DNA of 64,000 nt from positions 2,316,501-2,380,500 of the forward strand of contig NZ_AP023081.1 in NCBI RefSeq assembly GCF_026072635.1, in the 5' to 3' direction. The stretch is from Pseudomonas solani (GTDB lineage: Bacteria; Pseudomonadota; Gammaproteobacteria; Pseudomonadales; Pseudomonadaceae). Positions 43,679 to 52,582 of the stretch are shown here, piece by piece (the stretch's first letter is position 1; each line of letters starts with the position of its first letter). Both the position numbers and the translations under genes were made by a program. Under the pieces are notes generated by a model. The model saw only the letters and a list, made by a program, of their open reading frames with translations, searched no databases and was not told where the DNA came from.

Positions 43679-43942
43679 ATGAACCGTCGTCATGCGCGTC
43701 TCGCCCTTGCGGGCAAGGTACTGCTGGCCGCCCTCGCCGTGGTGTTGATCCTCCTGGCCGAACACCAGCTGCGCCAGAGCCTGCGCAGCCACGAGCAGCA
43801 GCCCCCGCTGCCGGCCCGCCTGGATATCGCGCCCACCCCGGCCGCTTTCCATGCCAACGGCATGCTCCACGACGGTTCGCTGCAGAGCGTTGCCCAGCAG
43901 CGCTGGAACGATCAACCGCAGCAACCCCGCTGGGTGTTCTGA
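43679..43942 (+). CDS. Small single-span membrane protein
   Basis: 87 residues. A basic start (MNRRHARLALAGK) leads into one membrane helix (VLLAALAVVLILLA) and a proline/glutamine-rich tail of about 50 residues that should lie in the periplasm. The start is ATG 43679 with AGGAGG nine bases upstream; the longer open frame from 43562 crosses the promoter. I do not recognise the family. It begins a run of four short genes with good ribosome sites. Confidence 0.7.
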   Translation: MNRRHARLALAGKVLLAALAVVLILLAEHQLRQSLRSHEQQPPLPARLDIAPTPAAFHANGMLHDGSLQSVAQQRWNDQPQQPRWVF

Positions 43943-43963
43943 GTACATAAAGGAGATACGAAG

Positions 43964-44158
43964 ATGTGGACCATCGCCCTGTTCCTGACCGCCCTCCTGA
44001 TCCTCCCCGTATTGATGCTCGGCAGTGCCCTGGCGGTTGGCCAGGCGCTGCAGGACAGCAACGACTTCAGCGATATCGATTTCATCAATCCACCGGCGGA
44101 CGAGGCCCTCGCCTCGCAGCCGGCTCAGCACGACCCGGCCTGGTCGCCGGCGCACTGA
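43964..44158 (+). CDS. Very small membrane protein
   Basis: 64 residues. An N-terminal hydrophobic helix (ALFLTALLILPVLMLGSALAV) is followed by an acidic, soluble tail. AAGGAGA lies before the ATG, and the spacing of 21 bases to the previous gene implies one transcript. No family is recognised; a helper of envelope stress response is only a guess from the neighbours. Confidence 0.65.
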   Translation: MWTIALFLTALLILPVLMLGSALAVGQALQDSNDFSDIDFINPPADEALASQPAQHDPAWSPAH

Positions 44159-44190
44159 GAACCCGACAAACCGAAGCAGGAGAAACCATC

Positions 44191-44352
44191 ATGCTCAGCT
44201 GGGCACTTACCTTCCTCGTCATCGCCATCGTCGCTGCCGTTCTGGGCTTCGGTGGTATCGCCGGCACCGCAGCAGGTATCGCGAAGATTCTCTTCGTGCT
44301 GTTCCTGGTCCTGTTCGTGGTGTCCTTCATCTTCGGTCGCCGCAGGGGCTAG
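44191..44352 (+). CDS. DUF1328 (YtjA) small membrane protein
   Basis: 53 residues, with two membrane helices joined by a Gly-rich turn, then a basic end. The core AVLGFGGIAGTAAGIAKILF is characteristic of DUF1328. AGGAG lies eight bases before ATG 44191. Such proteins are common in stress-induced gene sets, and their role is unknown. Confidence 0.88.
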   Translation: MLSWALTFLVIAIVAAVLGFGGIAGTAAGIAKILFVLFLVLFVVSFIFGRRRG

Positions 44353-44361
44353 GGAGGCAGC

Positions 44362-44826
44362 ATGCGCATCCTGCGTGATCTCTGCGCCGCCGCCGCGTTC
44401 GGCTTCGCCAGCACCCTGGTGCTGGCGGCCGATACCGACGCGCAGCACAGGCTCAACGAACTGCTGGGCACTGACCCGCAGTACCGCGAGACCTGGCAGG
44501 CGCTGGTCAAGGACGAAAGCCGTCTGCCCGAATGGGTAATGAACCTGAGCGGGACGGCACCGCCGATGAAGGCGGTGGACCAGGACGGCGATAAATACCT
44601 GGTTGGCGAGTTGTGCGAACCGCATGCCTGCGCCAGCCAACGACTGCTCGTCGCCTTCAGCTGGGACAAGGACGACGCCTACGCCCTGCTGGTGCAAGTG
44701 CCGGAAGGCCTGCCCCAGGACAAATCACCGAGCCGCCACGCCAGCAAGCGCTGGTTGGGCGAACCGGATGATGAGGTCAAGGCGATTCTCGAGGACCAGC
44801 TGAAAAGCGATCCGAACTGGTACTGA
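44362..44826 (+). CDS. ivy: Ivy-family inhibitor of C-type lysozyme
   Basis: 154 residues. A signal peptide (RILRDLCAAAAFGFASTLVLAA) precedes the Ivy domain. The lysozyme-blocking loop, CKPHDC in E. coli, is CEPHAC here, with the two cysteines that form the disulfide. WQALVKDESRLPEW and LLVAFSWDKDDAY also fit. It protects peptidoglycan from lysozyme in the periplasm. Location near algB matches PA5481. It follows the DUF1328 gene by 9 bases. Confidence 0.88.
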   Translation: MRILRDLCAAAAFGFASTLVLAADTDAQHRLNELLGTDPQYRETWQALVKDESRLPEWVMNLSGTAPPMKAVDQDGDKYLVGELCEPHACASQRLLVAFSWDKDDAYALLVQVPEGLPQDKSPSRHASKRWLGEPDDEVKAILEDQLKSDPNWY

Positions 44827-44842
44827 AGCCATTCAGACCACA

Positions 44843-44860
44843 GGCCCCACAGGCGGGGCC
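44843..44860 (+). terminator. Hairpin after ivy
   Basis: GGCCCC / GGGGCC stem with a 6-base loop, 16 bases after the stop; no T-run. The remaining gap to wrbA (to 45075) shows no convincing gene. Confidence 0.4.
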
Positions 44861-45075
44861 ATGACCATGGGGCCGGGTTGTTCCGCGTCGGTAGAGCGGC
44901 ATGACCTAGGGGTAAAGGGGTTACCTCCGCGAACGCGGGCCGGGTCAGGTGAAGCCGCCACCGGGAAGCTGTGATCCAGCTTCTCGGTGGTAGCGTTAAA
45001 AGCAGCTGGAAGAGAAAAGCAGCTGGAAGCTGGAAGACAAAAGCCGGGAGCTGGAGTCTTTCCCCACCTCAACTC

Positions 45076-45672
45076 CTATTGCAACCTAACTGCCAACTTG
45101 GCTACGTGTGCGCCCTGGAATCTGGCGAGCGCGAGTTCCTTGTCGGTCGGCGTGCGTGAGCCGTCGGCGCCGGCGAGGGTGGCGGCGCCGTAGGGTGAGC
45201 CGCCGCGTACGTCGCTGATGTCGGTCAGCTCGGGTGCCGCGTAGGGCAGGCCGACGATGAGCATGCCGTGGTGGGCCAGGGTGTTCCAGAACGAGGTGAT
45301 GGTGGTTTCCGAGCCGCCGCCGGTGCCGGTGGAGGTGAACACGCTGCCGAACTTGCCCACCAGGGCGCCTTTCACCCAGAGGCCGCCGGTCTGGTCGAGG
45401 AAGGTGCGCATCTGCCCGGCCATGTTGCCGAAGCGGGTCGGGGTGCCGAAGAGGATGGCGTCGTAGTCCGCCAGCTCCTGGGGGCTGGCCACGGCGGCGG
45501 GTTGGTCGAGCTTGGCGCCGGCGTTGCGGGCGATGTCCTCGGGGATGGTCTCGGCGACGCGCTTGAGGGTCACCTCCACGCCCGGCACGCTGCGCGCGCC
45601 CTCGGCCACCGCTTCGGCCAGGCGTTCGATATGGCCGTACATGGAGTAATAGAGCACCAGGACCTTCTTCAT
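45076..45672 (-). CDS. wrbA: NAD(P)H:quinone oxidoreductase WrbA
   Basis: A 198-residue flavodoxin-like FMN enzyme that reduces quinones by two electrons. The FMN loops LVLYYSMYGHIERLAEAVAEG, GTPTRFGNMAGQMRTFLDQ and FTSTGTGGGSETTI are typical. The start is ATG 45672, seven bases after GGGAG; an ATG two codons earlier lies right on that site. It is a single gene, convergent with the ivy cluster. Confidence 0.95.
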   Translation of the reverse strand: MKKVLVLYYSMYGHIERLAEAVAEGARSVPGVEVTLKRVAETIPEDIARNAGAKLDQPAAVASPQELADYDAILFGTPTRFGNMAGQMRTFLDQTGGLWVKGALVGKFGSVFTSTGTGGGSETTITSFWNTLAHHGMLIVGLPYAAPELTDISDVRGGSPYGAATLAGADGSRTPTDKELALARFQGAHVAKLAVRLQ

Positions 45673-45812
45673 CGTCATCTCCCAGGACAGAGGTCGTCAT
45701 CGACCGACCCGGTTCAGCCTAGATGGCTTTCATGACATTGCCGGGGTGGCTTCCTGGCGCGCGCCGTGCCCCCGCCGCTATCATCCGCCCATCGTTTTCG
45801 GGGGGATCGTTC

Positions 45813-47039
45813 ATGCTCAACGGCCTTTGGCTCGGCTTCTTCGTGGTGGCCGCGACCGCGGCGCTGGTGCGCTGGCTCGGCGGTGACCCGGGTGTCTGGG
45901 CCGCCATGGTGGAAAGCCTGTTCGCCATGGCCAAGCTTTCGGTCGAGGTGATGATCCTGCTGTTCGGCACCCTGACCCTGTGGATGGGGCTGCTGCGCAT
46001 CGCCGAAAAGGCCGGGTTGGTGGAGGTGCTGGCGCGCCTGCTGGGCCCGCTGTTCGCCCGGCTGATGCCCGAGGTGCCCCGGGGCCATCCCGCGCTGGGG
46101 CTGATCACCCTCAACTTCGCCGCCAACGGCCTGGGCCTGGACAACGCCGCCACCCCCATCGGCCTCAGGGCCATGCGCGCGCTGCAGGAGCTCAACCCCA
46201 GCAGCACCACGGCGAGCAATGCGCAGATCCTCTTCCTGGTGCTCAACGCCTCGTCCCTGACCCTGTTGCCGGTGTCCATCTTCATGTACCGCGCGCAACA
46301 GGGGGCCGCCGACCCGACCCTGGTGTTCCTGCCCATCCTCCTGGCCACCAGCGCTTCCACCCTGGTGGGCCTGCTCACGGTGGCCTTCATGCAACGCCTG
46401 AAACTGTGGGACCCGGTGGTGCTCGCCTACCTGGTACCCGGCGCCCTGTTGCTGGGCGGCTTCATGGCGCTGCTGGCCGGCCTCTCCGCCACGGCGCTGG
46501 CGGCCCTGTCGTCGCTGCTGGGCAACCTGGTGCTGTTCGGCCTGATCATGCTGTTCCTGCTGGTGGGCGCGTTTAAGAAGGTGCCGGTGTACGAAACCTT
46601 CGTTGACGGCGCCAAGGACGGCTTCGATGTTGCCAAGAGCCTGCTGCCCTACCTGGTGGCCATGCTCTGCGCCGTGGGCGTGCTGCGTGCCTCCGGCGCC
46701 CTGGACTTCGGCCTCGATGGCATCCGCGCGCTGGTGGAATGGTCCGGCCTCGACACCCGCTTCGTCGACGCCTTGCCCACCGCCCTGGTCAAGCCGTTCT
46801 CCGGCAGCGCCGCCCGCGCCATGCTCATCGAAACCATGCAGACCCAGGGCGTGGACAGCTTCCCCGCCCTAGTGGCCGCCACTATGCAGGGCAGCACCGA
46901 AACCACCTTCTACGTGCTGGCGGTGTACTTCGGTGCCGTGGGCATCCAGCGTGCCCGCCACGCGGTGGGCTGCGCCCTGCTGGCCGACCTCGCCGGCGTC
47001 ATCGCCTCGATCCTGGTGTGCTACTGGTTCTTCGGCTGA
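45813..47039 (+). CDS. Nucleoside-recognition (Gate) domain membrane protein, SpmAB-like fusion
   Basis: A 408-residue protein with about ten membrane helices in two Gate-domain halves. The first resembles SpmA (LNFAANGLGLDNAATPIGLRAM), the second SpmB (TQGVDSFPALVAATMQGSTETTFYVLAVYFGAVG). The start is ATG 45813 with GGGGGA upstream; the longer frame from 45723 has no similarity. In Bacillus the two halves are separate spore-maturation genes; in non-sporulating bacteria the fusion is common, and its substrate is unknown. Confidence 0.88.
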   Translation: MLNGLWLGFFVVAATAALVRWLGGDPGVWAAMVESLFAMAKLSVEVMILLFGTLTLWMGLLRIAEKAGLVEVLARLLGPLFARLMPEVPRGHPALGLITLNFAANGLGLDNAATPIGLRAMRALQELNPSSTTASNAQILFLVLNASSLTLLPVSIFMYRAQQGAADPTLVFLPILLATSASTLVGLLTVAFMQRLKLWDPVVLAYLVPGALLLGGFMALLAGLSATALAALSSLLGNLVLFGLIMLFLLVGAFKKVPVYETFVDGAKDGFDVAKSLLPYLVAMLCAVGVLRASGALDFGLDGIRALVEWSGLDTRFVDALPTALVKPFSGSAARAMLIETMQTQGVDSFPALVAATMQGSTETTFYVLAVYFGAVGIQRARHAVGCALLADLAGVIASILVCYWFFG

Positions 47040-47047
47040 CCCCAGCT

Positions 47048-47174
47048 CCCGGGCTGAAGCCCGGGCTACCGCCGGCGCTGAACCGGTGGGAGCGAATTCA
47101 TTCGCGATCGGGGGTGGCGGGTTGCACCCGCCCTACGGCCCGCGTCCAACCCTGTAGGGGCGAATTCATTCGCC
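47048..47174. repeat. Cluster of four palindromic REP-like elements
   Basis: CCCGGGCTgaAGCCCGGG (47048-47065), GCGAATtcATTCGC (47092-47105), GGCGGGTtgcACCCGCC (47116-47132) and GGCGAATtcATTCGCC (47159-47174) follow one another. They are typical Pseudomonas intergenic repeats and fill the gap before the end of the DUF6602 gene. Confidence 0.8.
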
Positions 47175-47189
47175 TGGCACCGCCCGGGC

Positions 47190-48215
47190 TCAGAACCCGT
47201 TGGCCTTGGCGAAGTCCAGCTTCGGGTCGCGCACGCTGGTGACGTTCACCGCCGCGCCGGACCAGCCGCCCTCCATCTCCTCGGTCATGTGGTAGCGCAG
47301 CAGGTTGTACTGGATGGCGGTGCCGCCCAACTGCTGGTGGCCGATGCGTGAGATGACCGTCTCCAGCAGGCTGGAGATCAGGTACTGCAGCGGCGTATCG
47401 GAGGTCTTCAGGGCCAGGCCATAGTCGAAGCGCGCGTTTTCGTTGGCCCGGAAGTTCGCATAGAACGCCTGCTTGCCGAGGTCGGTGTTCATCGCCTGGT
47501 TGAACGACTGGCGGCAGGCCTCGAGGTCTTCCGCGCCCGCATGGGGCAGCTGCAGGAAGTTGCTGAGGTTCTTCAGGCTCACGCAGCCCTGGGTGGCGAT
47601 CACCTCCGGCATCAGCGTGATATCCAGCTCACCGGCGCTGTTGGGCACGTTGTGCCAGCGGTTCAGGCTTCCGCGCAGGTCCTCCAGGCTGTTCTCGGTA
47701 TAGCCGCGGTAGCCGTAGACGTAGGTCGGCGGCAGTACCAGGCCCATGAGCGAGTTGTACTGGGGGATGGAGAGCTCCGTGTGCGGCTTGCCGAAAACGC
47801 GGGTGCTGTAGTCGTCCAGCGAGGCCTTGAGCAACGACGGCCGCAGGTTGCGCACCGACCTGCCGTTTTCCAGGGCTTCGACCAGGGACTTGTCGTTGAG
47901 CTGCGACTTGACCTCCACCGTGGCGACCACGCCTTCGATCAGGTACACGTCCGCCGAGCCGAAGGTGCGCAGGGTGGGGAAGTCGTTGCGGTAGATGATC
48001 AGGTCGATCTGCTTGGAGATGCCGCCTTCGTTGTCGACGATCTGCCCCGAGCCGATGCTGATGTTGCTCGGCAGGAAGCGCTTGAGGACATCACGGATGA
48101 AACTCTCGCGTGCATCGCCGAGTACGGTCGGGTGATTGGCGATGCTGCTGCTGACGCTGAAGCTGGTTTCCAGCACCCGGGCGATGGACTTCGCCCAGTT
48201 GTTGATGATGGCCAT
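47190..48215 (-). CDS. DUF6602 protein with nuclease-like core
   Basis: A 341-residue soluble protein. Residues about 55-105 contain a PD-(D/E)xK-like pattern: the acid in SKQIDLIIYRN, then VVATVEVKSQL with E and K, as in restriction and repair nucleases. The N-terminal SFSVSSSIANHPTVLGDARESFIRDVLKRFLP fits DUF6602. It stands alone, with repeat clusters on both sides, and has somewhat less biased composition than its neighbours. I infer a mobile or defence-type gene; nuclease activity is not shown. Confidence 0.7.
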   Translation of the reverse strand: MAIINNWAKSIARVLETSFSVSSSIANHPTVLGDARESFIRDVLKRFLPSNISIGSGQIVDNEGGISKQIDLIIYRNDFPTLRTFGSADVYLIEGVVATVEVKSQLNDKSLVEALENGRSVRNLRPSLLKASLDDYSTRVFGKPHTELSIPQYNSLMGLVLPPTYVYGYRGYTENSLEDLRGSLNRWHNVPNSAGELDITLMPEVIATQGCVSLKNLSNFLQLPHAGAEDLEACRQSFNQAMNTDLGKQAFYANFRANENARFDYGLALKTSDTPLQYLISSLLETVISRIGHQQLGGTAIQYNLLRYHMTEEMEGGWSGAAVNVTSVRDPKLDFAKANGF

Positions 48216-48318
48216 GGGTCTTCCTTGAGGGGGTTGAGCGTCCGCAATCTACAGGCACTGAGCCTGTGGGAACATTCATTCGCGACGCTCTTCCATCGGT
48301 GTGTCGAGGCACCTGTAG

Positions 48319-48379
48319 GGGCGACTTCAGTCGCCAAGCGGTGCGTAGCACCGCCAAAGGCTTCGCGAGCAGAGCTCGC
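48319..48379. repeat. REP-like palindromes upstream of the DUF6602 gene
   Basis: GGCGACTtcAGTCGCC (48319-48334) and GCGAGCagaGCTCGC (48365-48379), plus a degenerate ATTCATTCGCGA near 48276. They lie in the 202-base gap 48216-48417, which otherwise shows no gene. Confidence 0.75.
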
Positions 48380-48417
48380 TCCTACGGTCATACGGCTATG
48401 CGGTCATGGCGCCAAGG

Positions 48418-49455
48418 TCAATGCGGCTTGGGCGGCAGCGGGTCCTCGGTGACCTCGAAGCGCAGGGTGCCGATCATCTGCCCGGCCTCGGTGACCACGC
48501 GCACCTGCCAGCGGCCCACCGGGTTGGCGGGGAAGTTCTGCTTGTGGGTCCAGGCGCGGTAGCCCTTGTCGCGGCCGCCGTGGATGTCCAGGGCGATGCG
48601 GTCCACTTCCTGGCCCTCGAAACGCCACAGGTGGTAGATGCGCTCGTTCAGCCCGCGCGGCGCGTTGATCGCGGTGTAGGCGTAGAGGCCATCGCTGCGC
48701 AGCTCGGCGGCGGTCACGGTTTCCACGCCCTTGCCCGGGGTGCGCTGGTGGTCGTCCAGTTCCGGGGTCACCGCCACTTCAGTCAGCCACAGGGTGGCCG
48801 GCGGCACCATCACCCGGGTCAGCCAGCCGGTGGCGCCCAGGGCCAGGGTCAGGCCGACCAGGGCCAGGCCCCGCCACCAGCGTTGCACGCGGATGGTGCT
48901 GTAGAGGCTGAGGAAGGACAGCAGCACGGCGATTCCGAGGGACCACTCGAAGCTTTGCGCGGTGGTCAGGTGGAGGATGATCGGCAGCGCCGTGAGCAGC
49001 ACCGCGAACAGGGTCAGGGTGTGGTAGGCGAGGAACAGCCAGCGGTGCGGCGCGAGGAAGCGGTTGTACAGCGGGTCGACGATGGAGATCACCGCCGCCA
49101 CCGCCAGCAGCCCGGTGAACAGCGACTGGCCGCTGTTCCAGCTGGTGGTGATGAGGAAGAAGGGCAGCACGAAGAACAGGCTTTCCTGGTGGATCAGCTG
49201 GGTCAGGAAGCGCGTCAGCGGTGGTGGCAGCTCGATCTTGAACAGGCGCTCGATGCTGCTGCGGAACAGGTTCTCCAGCAGCAGCCAGACCCAGCTCACC
49301 AGCATCACGATGGCGATCACCTTGGCCAGGCGCGCGCCGCGATCCACCAGCAGGAAGCTGCCGACGCCCGAGCAGAAGCCGTAGAGCGCGATGAGCCGCG
49401 GGTGGCGCTGGATCAGCGCGATCAGGGCGAGCAGGCGGTTTTTCCAGATCGACAT
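48418..49455 (-). CDS. DUF5924 / DUF2914 membrane protein
   Basis: About 345 residues. Seven to eight hydrophobic helices fill residues 10-220, then a soluble C-terminal domain follows with the DUF2914 pattern (LNERIYHLWRFEGQEVDRIALDI, GYRAWTHKQNFPANPVGRWQVRVVTEAGQMIG). The start is ATG 49455; a GTG two codons earlier is an alternative. The function is unknown. The periplasmic DUF2914 domain looks like a carbohydrate-binding or adhesion-type beta fold, which is inference. Confidence 0.8.
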   Translation of the reverse strand: MSIWKNRLLALIALIQRHPRLIALYGFCSGVGSFLLVDRGARLAKVIAIVMLVSWVWLLLENLFRSSIERLFKIELPPPLTRFLTQLIHQESLFFVLPFFLITTSWNSGQSLFTGLLAVAAVISIVDPLYNRFLAPHRWLFLAYHTLTLFAVLLTALPIILHLTTAQSFEWSLGIAVLLSFLSLYSTIRVQRWWRGLALVGLTLALGATGWLTRVMVPPATLWLTEVAVTPELDDHQRTPGKGVETVTAAELRSDGLYAYTAINAPRGLNERIYHLWRFEGQEVDRIALDIHGGRDKGYRAWTHKQNFPANPVGRWQVRVVTEAGQMIGTLRFEVTEDPLPPKPH

Positions 49456-49561
49456 GGGCACGTCGGCGAAAGCTGCGGGGGCCGCAGGATACTGCCCGCC
49501 CGCCGGCCTGAGAAGGCGCCAGGCGCCGCAGCCGACGGCCAGTGCCTCAGGCGGGCGCGGG

Positions 49562-50938
49562 TCACGTGCCCGGGCGCCGGCCGCGCCACAGCAGGGCGGC
49601 GAGCAGGGCCAGGCCCAGCAGGGCCGGCAGCAGCCAGGCCAACTGGTCGTAGCCCAGCAGGGGCTGCTCGATGCGGATGTAGCCCGGTTCGTGGAACAGC
49701 TCGCGGGCGATGGCGTTGACCTGCTGCAGGGTCACCGCACGCAGGGCGTCGGCCTCGTTGCCGAAGCGGCCCTCCTGGTAGTCACCCAGGGAGTTCCAGT
49801 AGTAGTCGGCCAGCGCCGAGTTGCCCTGTGCCGCCCATGCCTGACGGCTGATGGCGAGGTTCTTCAGGCGCTCGAAGCTGTCGCGGTCCAGCCCCTGGTC
49901 GCGTAGGCGCGTGGTGAGTGTGCGCAGCACCTGCAGCGCCGGTTCCACGTCGCTGCGCTCCAGGTCGGCGTTGAGGCTGAGGAAGGTTTCGCCGCCGAAG
50001 GCGCGGCGCTCGGTCCAGGGCCCGTAGGAGAGGCCGTTCTGGATGCGCAGCTGCTGGTAGAGCTCCCAGTTCAGGTAGTCCTTGAGCAGCTCCCAGGCGG
50101 CGTAGTCGGCGCCGTCTACCTCCGGCTCGCGGTAGATCCAGTGCAGCGTGGCGCTCTGGCCCACCAGGCCGCGGCGCAGGGTGCGGTGCTCGGCGGCGTT
50201 GTCGTTGCTTTCCGGCAGGGCCGGGTGCTCGCGTACTTCCACCGGCGCCAGGGCGCCGAAGCGCCGCTCGATGAAGGCCGGCAGCAGGCGGTCGAGGTCG
50301 CCGACCACGATCAGGCTCATGTTGTTGGGGGCGTACCAGTCGCGACGCAGGGCCTCCAGGGCCTCGCGCTGCAGGTGCTCCACCTGGGGGCGCTCGGCGC
50401 AGGCCAGGCCCAGTTCGACGGCGAGCTGGTCGTGGGCTTCGCGGCCCAGGTCCTGGCGGTCCAGCAGGCGTTCCAGGTGCGAGTAGTGGCCGCCGCCCTC
50501 GCGCTGCACCACCTGCTTGGCGGTGGCGATGCGGGCGTCGGTCAGTTGGGTGTCGTCGAGCACCTGCAGCAGCAGGTCGAGTACCTTGCGCTGGTTCTGC
50601 GCCGGCGCCTCGATGACGAAGGCGGTGTCGCTGGCGCTGGTGAAGGCGTTCCATTCGCCGCCCAGAGCCTGCATGCGCGCTTCCAGGTCCGCCTCGCCGG
50701 CGCCGCCCAGGCCGCTGAAGAACAGGTGTTCCAGCAGATGCGGCAGCTCCTTGTCCGAGCAGGCGAAGTCGTCGAAGCCGACACCCACCACCAGGCGGAT
50801 GGCGACATGGCCGCGCTCGGGGGTGGGCTTGAGGATCACCTGCAAGCCGTTCTGCAGGTCGTAGCCCTCGACCCGGTCGCGGTCGAACGCCTGTGCCGAG
50901 GCACCGAGCAAAAGCAGCAGGCAGAGCAGGTAGCGCAT
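49562..50938 (-). CDS. M16-family zinc peptidase, periplasmic with C-terminal anchor
   Basis: 458 residues. A signal peptide (RYLLCLLLLLGASAQA) is followed by two M16 domains. The inverted zinc motif HxxEH is present as HLLEH, with a distal Glu region about 75 residues later. The second, inactive half follows (QQLRIQNGLSYGPWTE), then a C-terminal membrane helix (LLPALLGLALLAALLW) and a basic tail. It is a single-gene pitrilysin-like enzyme; its substrates are unknown. Confidence 0.88.
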   Translation of the reverse strand: MRYLLCLLLLLGASAQAFDRDRVEGYDLQNGLQVILKPTPERGHVAIRLVVGVGFDDFACSDKELPHLLEHLFFSGLGGAGEADLEARMQALGGEWNAFTSASDTAFVIEAPAQNQRKVLDLLLQVLDDTQLTDARIATAKQVVQREGGGHYSHLERLLDRQDLGREAHDQLAVELGLACAERPQVEHLQREALEALRRDWYAPNNMSLIVVGDLDRLLPAFIERRFGALAPVEVREHPALPESNDNAAEHRTLRRGLVGQSATLHWIYREPEVDGADYAAWELLKDYLNWELYQQLRIQNGLSYGPWTERRAFGGETFLSLNADLERSDVEPALQVLRTLTTRLRDQGLDRDSFERLKNLAISRQAWAAQGNSALADYYWNSLGDYQEGRFGNEADALRAVTLQQVNAIARELFHEPGYIRIEQPLLGYDQLAWLLPALLGLALLAALLWRGRRPGT

Positions 50939-50998
50939 GGCGAGGGTCTGGCTGGGAGGAAGCGCCGAGCATAGCGGATCGCCCCCGCCCTTGCGCAA

Positions 50999-52582
50999 TC
51001 ACCCCAGGCCGCGGCGGCTGCTCCAGAACTGCAGGGCCAGCTGGCGCAGGTCGGCGGCCAGGCCGGCCACCTCGCCGGCGCTGCGCTGGCTGCACAGGCC
51101 GCTGTTGGCGTTGTCGTCGGCGGCGCGGCGGATGGTGGCCAGGCTGCGCTGGATCTCCTCGCTGGCGGCGCTCTGCTGCTCCACCGCGCTGGCGATCTGC
51201 AGGCTCATGCCGTTGATGGCGCCGACCTGCTGGTTGATCCGCTCCAGGGACTCGGCCGCGCGCTGGGCCTGGGCCAGGCTGCTCTCGGCCTGGGCGCAGC
51301 TGCGCTGCATGGCCGCGACGGCCTGCTCGGCGCCGCTCTGCAGGCTGTTGATCATCTGGTTGATCTGCGCGGTGGACTGCTGGGTGCGCCCGGCCAGGGC
51401 GCGTACTTCGTCGGCGACCACGGCGAAGCCACGCCCGGCGTCACCGGCGCGCGCGGCCTCGATGGCGGCGTTCAGGGCCAGCAGGTTGGTCTGCTCGGCG
51501 ACGCCCTGGATCACGTCCAGCACCTGGCCGATCGCGCTGCTGTGGTCCTGCAGCTCGCGCACCACGCGGGTGGCGTTGCGCACGTCCTCGTCCAGCTCGG
51601 CGATGCGGGCGCGGGTGGCGCTCACCTCGTGCTGGCCGATGCGCGCGGCGTCGTCGGTCTGGTCGGCGGCGCAGGCGCTCTGCTGGGCGCTGCGCGCCAC
51701 TTCCTGGACGCTGCCGGCCATCTGCCCGACGGCGGTGGCCACCTGGTCGGTCTCCTGCTGCTGGCGGTGGCTGCCGGCACTGCCGTGGGCGACGGCGGTG
51801 GCCAGCTCCTCGGCGTGCTCGGCGAGCTGGCGCGAGGATTCGGCGATGCGCCCGACCAGCGCGCCGGTCTCCATCTCCAGCATCTGCAGGCAGAAGCCGA
51901 GCTGGCCGAATTCGTCGCTGCGCTGGCCATAGACCGCCTGGCTCAGCGGGTTGTCGGCAATGCCCCGGGCGCGGCCCAGGAGTTCACGCAGCGGGCGCAG
52001 CTGGCGGTGCAGGGCCAGCCCCGCGCAGCCCAGCGCCAGGCCCCAGGCCGGCACGGCGGCGAGCAGGCCGTAGGGCGCCAGGGCCTGGTACAGGGCGATG
52101 CCCAGCGCCATGCCCAGGGCCGGGCCGGCGAGCAGGCGCAGGTGCAGCGGCAGGCGCGTGTGGGCGGGCATGCGGCCGGCCTCGAGCCGGGCGTAGACCC
52201 GTTCGGCACGCAGCACCTGCTCGGCGCTCGGGCAGGTGCGCACCGACTGGTACTCCAGCACCTGGCCGTTGTGCACCACCGGGGTGACGAAGGCGCTGAC
52301 CCAGTAGTGGTCGCCGTTCTTGCAGCGGTTCTTCACCAGGCCCATCCAGCTGCGCCCGGCCTTGAGCGTCTGCCACAGGTGGGCGAAGGCAGCGGCGGGC
52401 ATGTCCGGGTGGCGCACCAGGTTGTGGCTGTGGCCGATCAGCTCCGGGCGGCTGAAGCCGCTGACGTCGACGAAGTCCTGGTTGACGTGGGTGATCACGC
52501 CCTTGAGGTCGGTGGTGGAGAGGATGTTGGCGTCGTCGGCGAAGACGACGGCGCGTCCGCTGACCGGCAGGTTGCGTTTCAT
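50999..52582 (-). CDS. Aer-like PAS chemoreceptor (methyl-accepting protein)
   Basis: 527 residues starting at ATG 52582. A PAS domain (about 15-115; STTDLKGVITHVNQDFVDVSGF, HPDMPAAAFAHLWQTLKAG, MGLVKNRCKNGDHYWVSAFVTP) has the Aer-type FAD pocket pattern. A hydrophobic segment (about 155-195), HAMP-like linker and MCP signalling hairpin (NAAIEAARAGDAGRGFAVVADEVRALA) follow. It should steer swimming by oxygen or redox state. The start overlaps the stop of the globin-GGDEF-EAL gene. Confidence 0.92.
   Translation of the reverse strand: MKRNLPVSGRAVVFADDANILSTTDLKGVITHVNQDFVDVSGFSRPELIGHSHNLVRHPDMPAAAFAHLWQTLKAGRSWMGLVKNRCKNGDHYWVSAFVTPVVHNGQVLEYQSVRTCPSAEQVLRAERVYARLEAGRMPAHTRLPLHLRLLAGPALGMALGIALYQALAPYGLLAAVPAWGLALGCAGLALHRQLRPLRELLGRARGIADNPLSQAVYGQRSDEFGQLGFCLQMLEMETGALVGRIAESSRQLAEHAEELATAVAHGSAGSHRQQQETDQVATAVGQMAGSVQEVARSAQQSACAADQTDDAARIGQHEVSATRARIAELDEDVRNATRVVRELQDHSSAIGQVLDVIQGVAEQTNLLALNAAIEAARAGDAGRGFAVVADEVRALAGRTQQSTAQINQMINSLQSGAEQAVAAMQRSCAQAESSLAQAQRAAESLERINQQVGAINGMSLQIASAVEQQSAASEEIQRSLATIRRAADDNANSGLCSQRSAGEVAGLAADLRQLALQFWSSRRGLG

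Noticed and set aside
44833..45193. Small open frames between ivy and wrbA
   Set aside because: No ribosome sites, no domain, composition unlike coding DNA here, and partly over the wrbA gene.
47040..48417. CRISPR array suggested by repeated short palindromes
   Set aside because: Units differ in sequence and spacing and there are no regular spacers or cas genes. They are REP-type elements.
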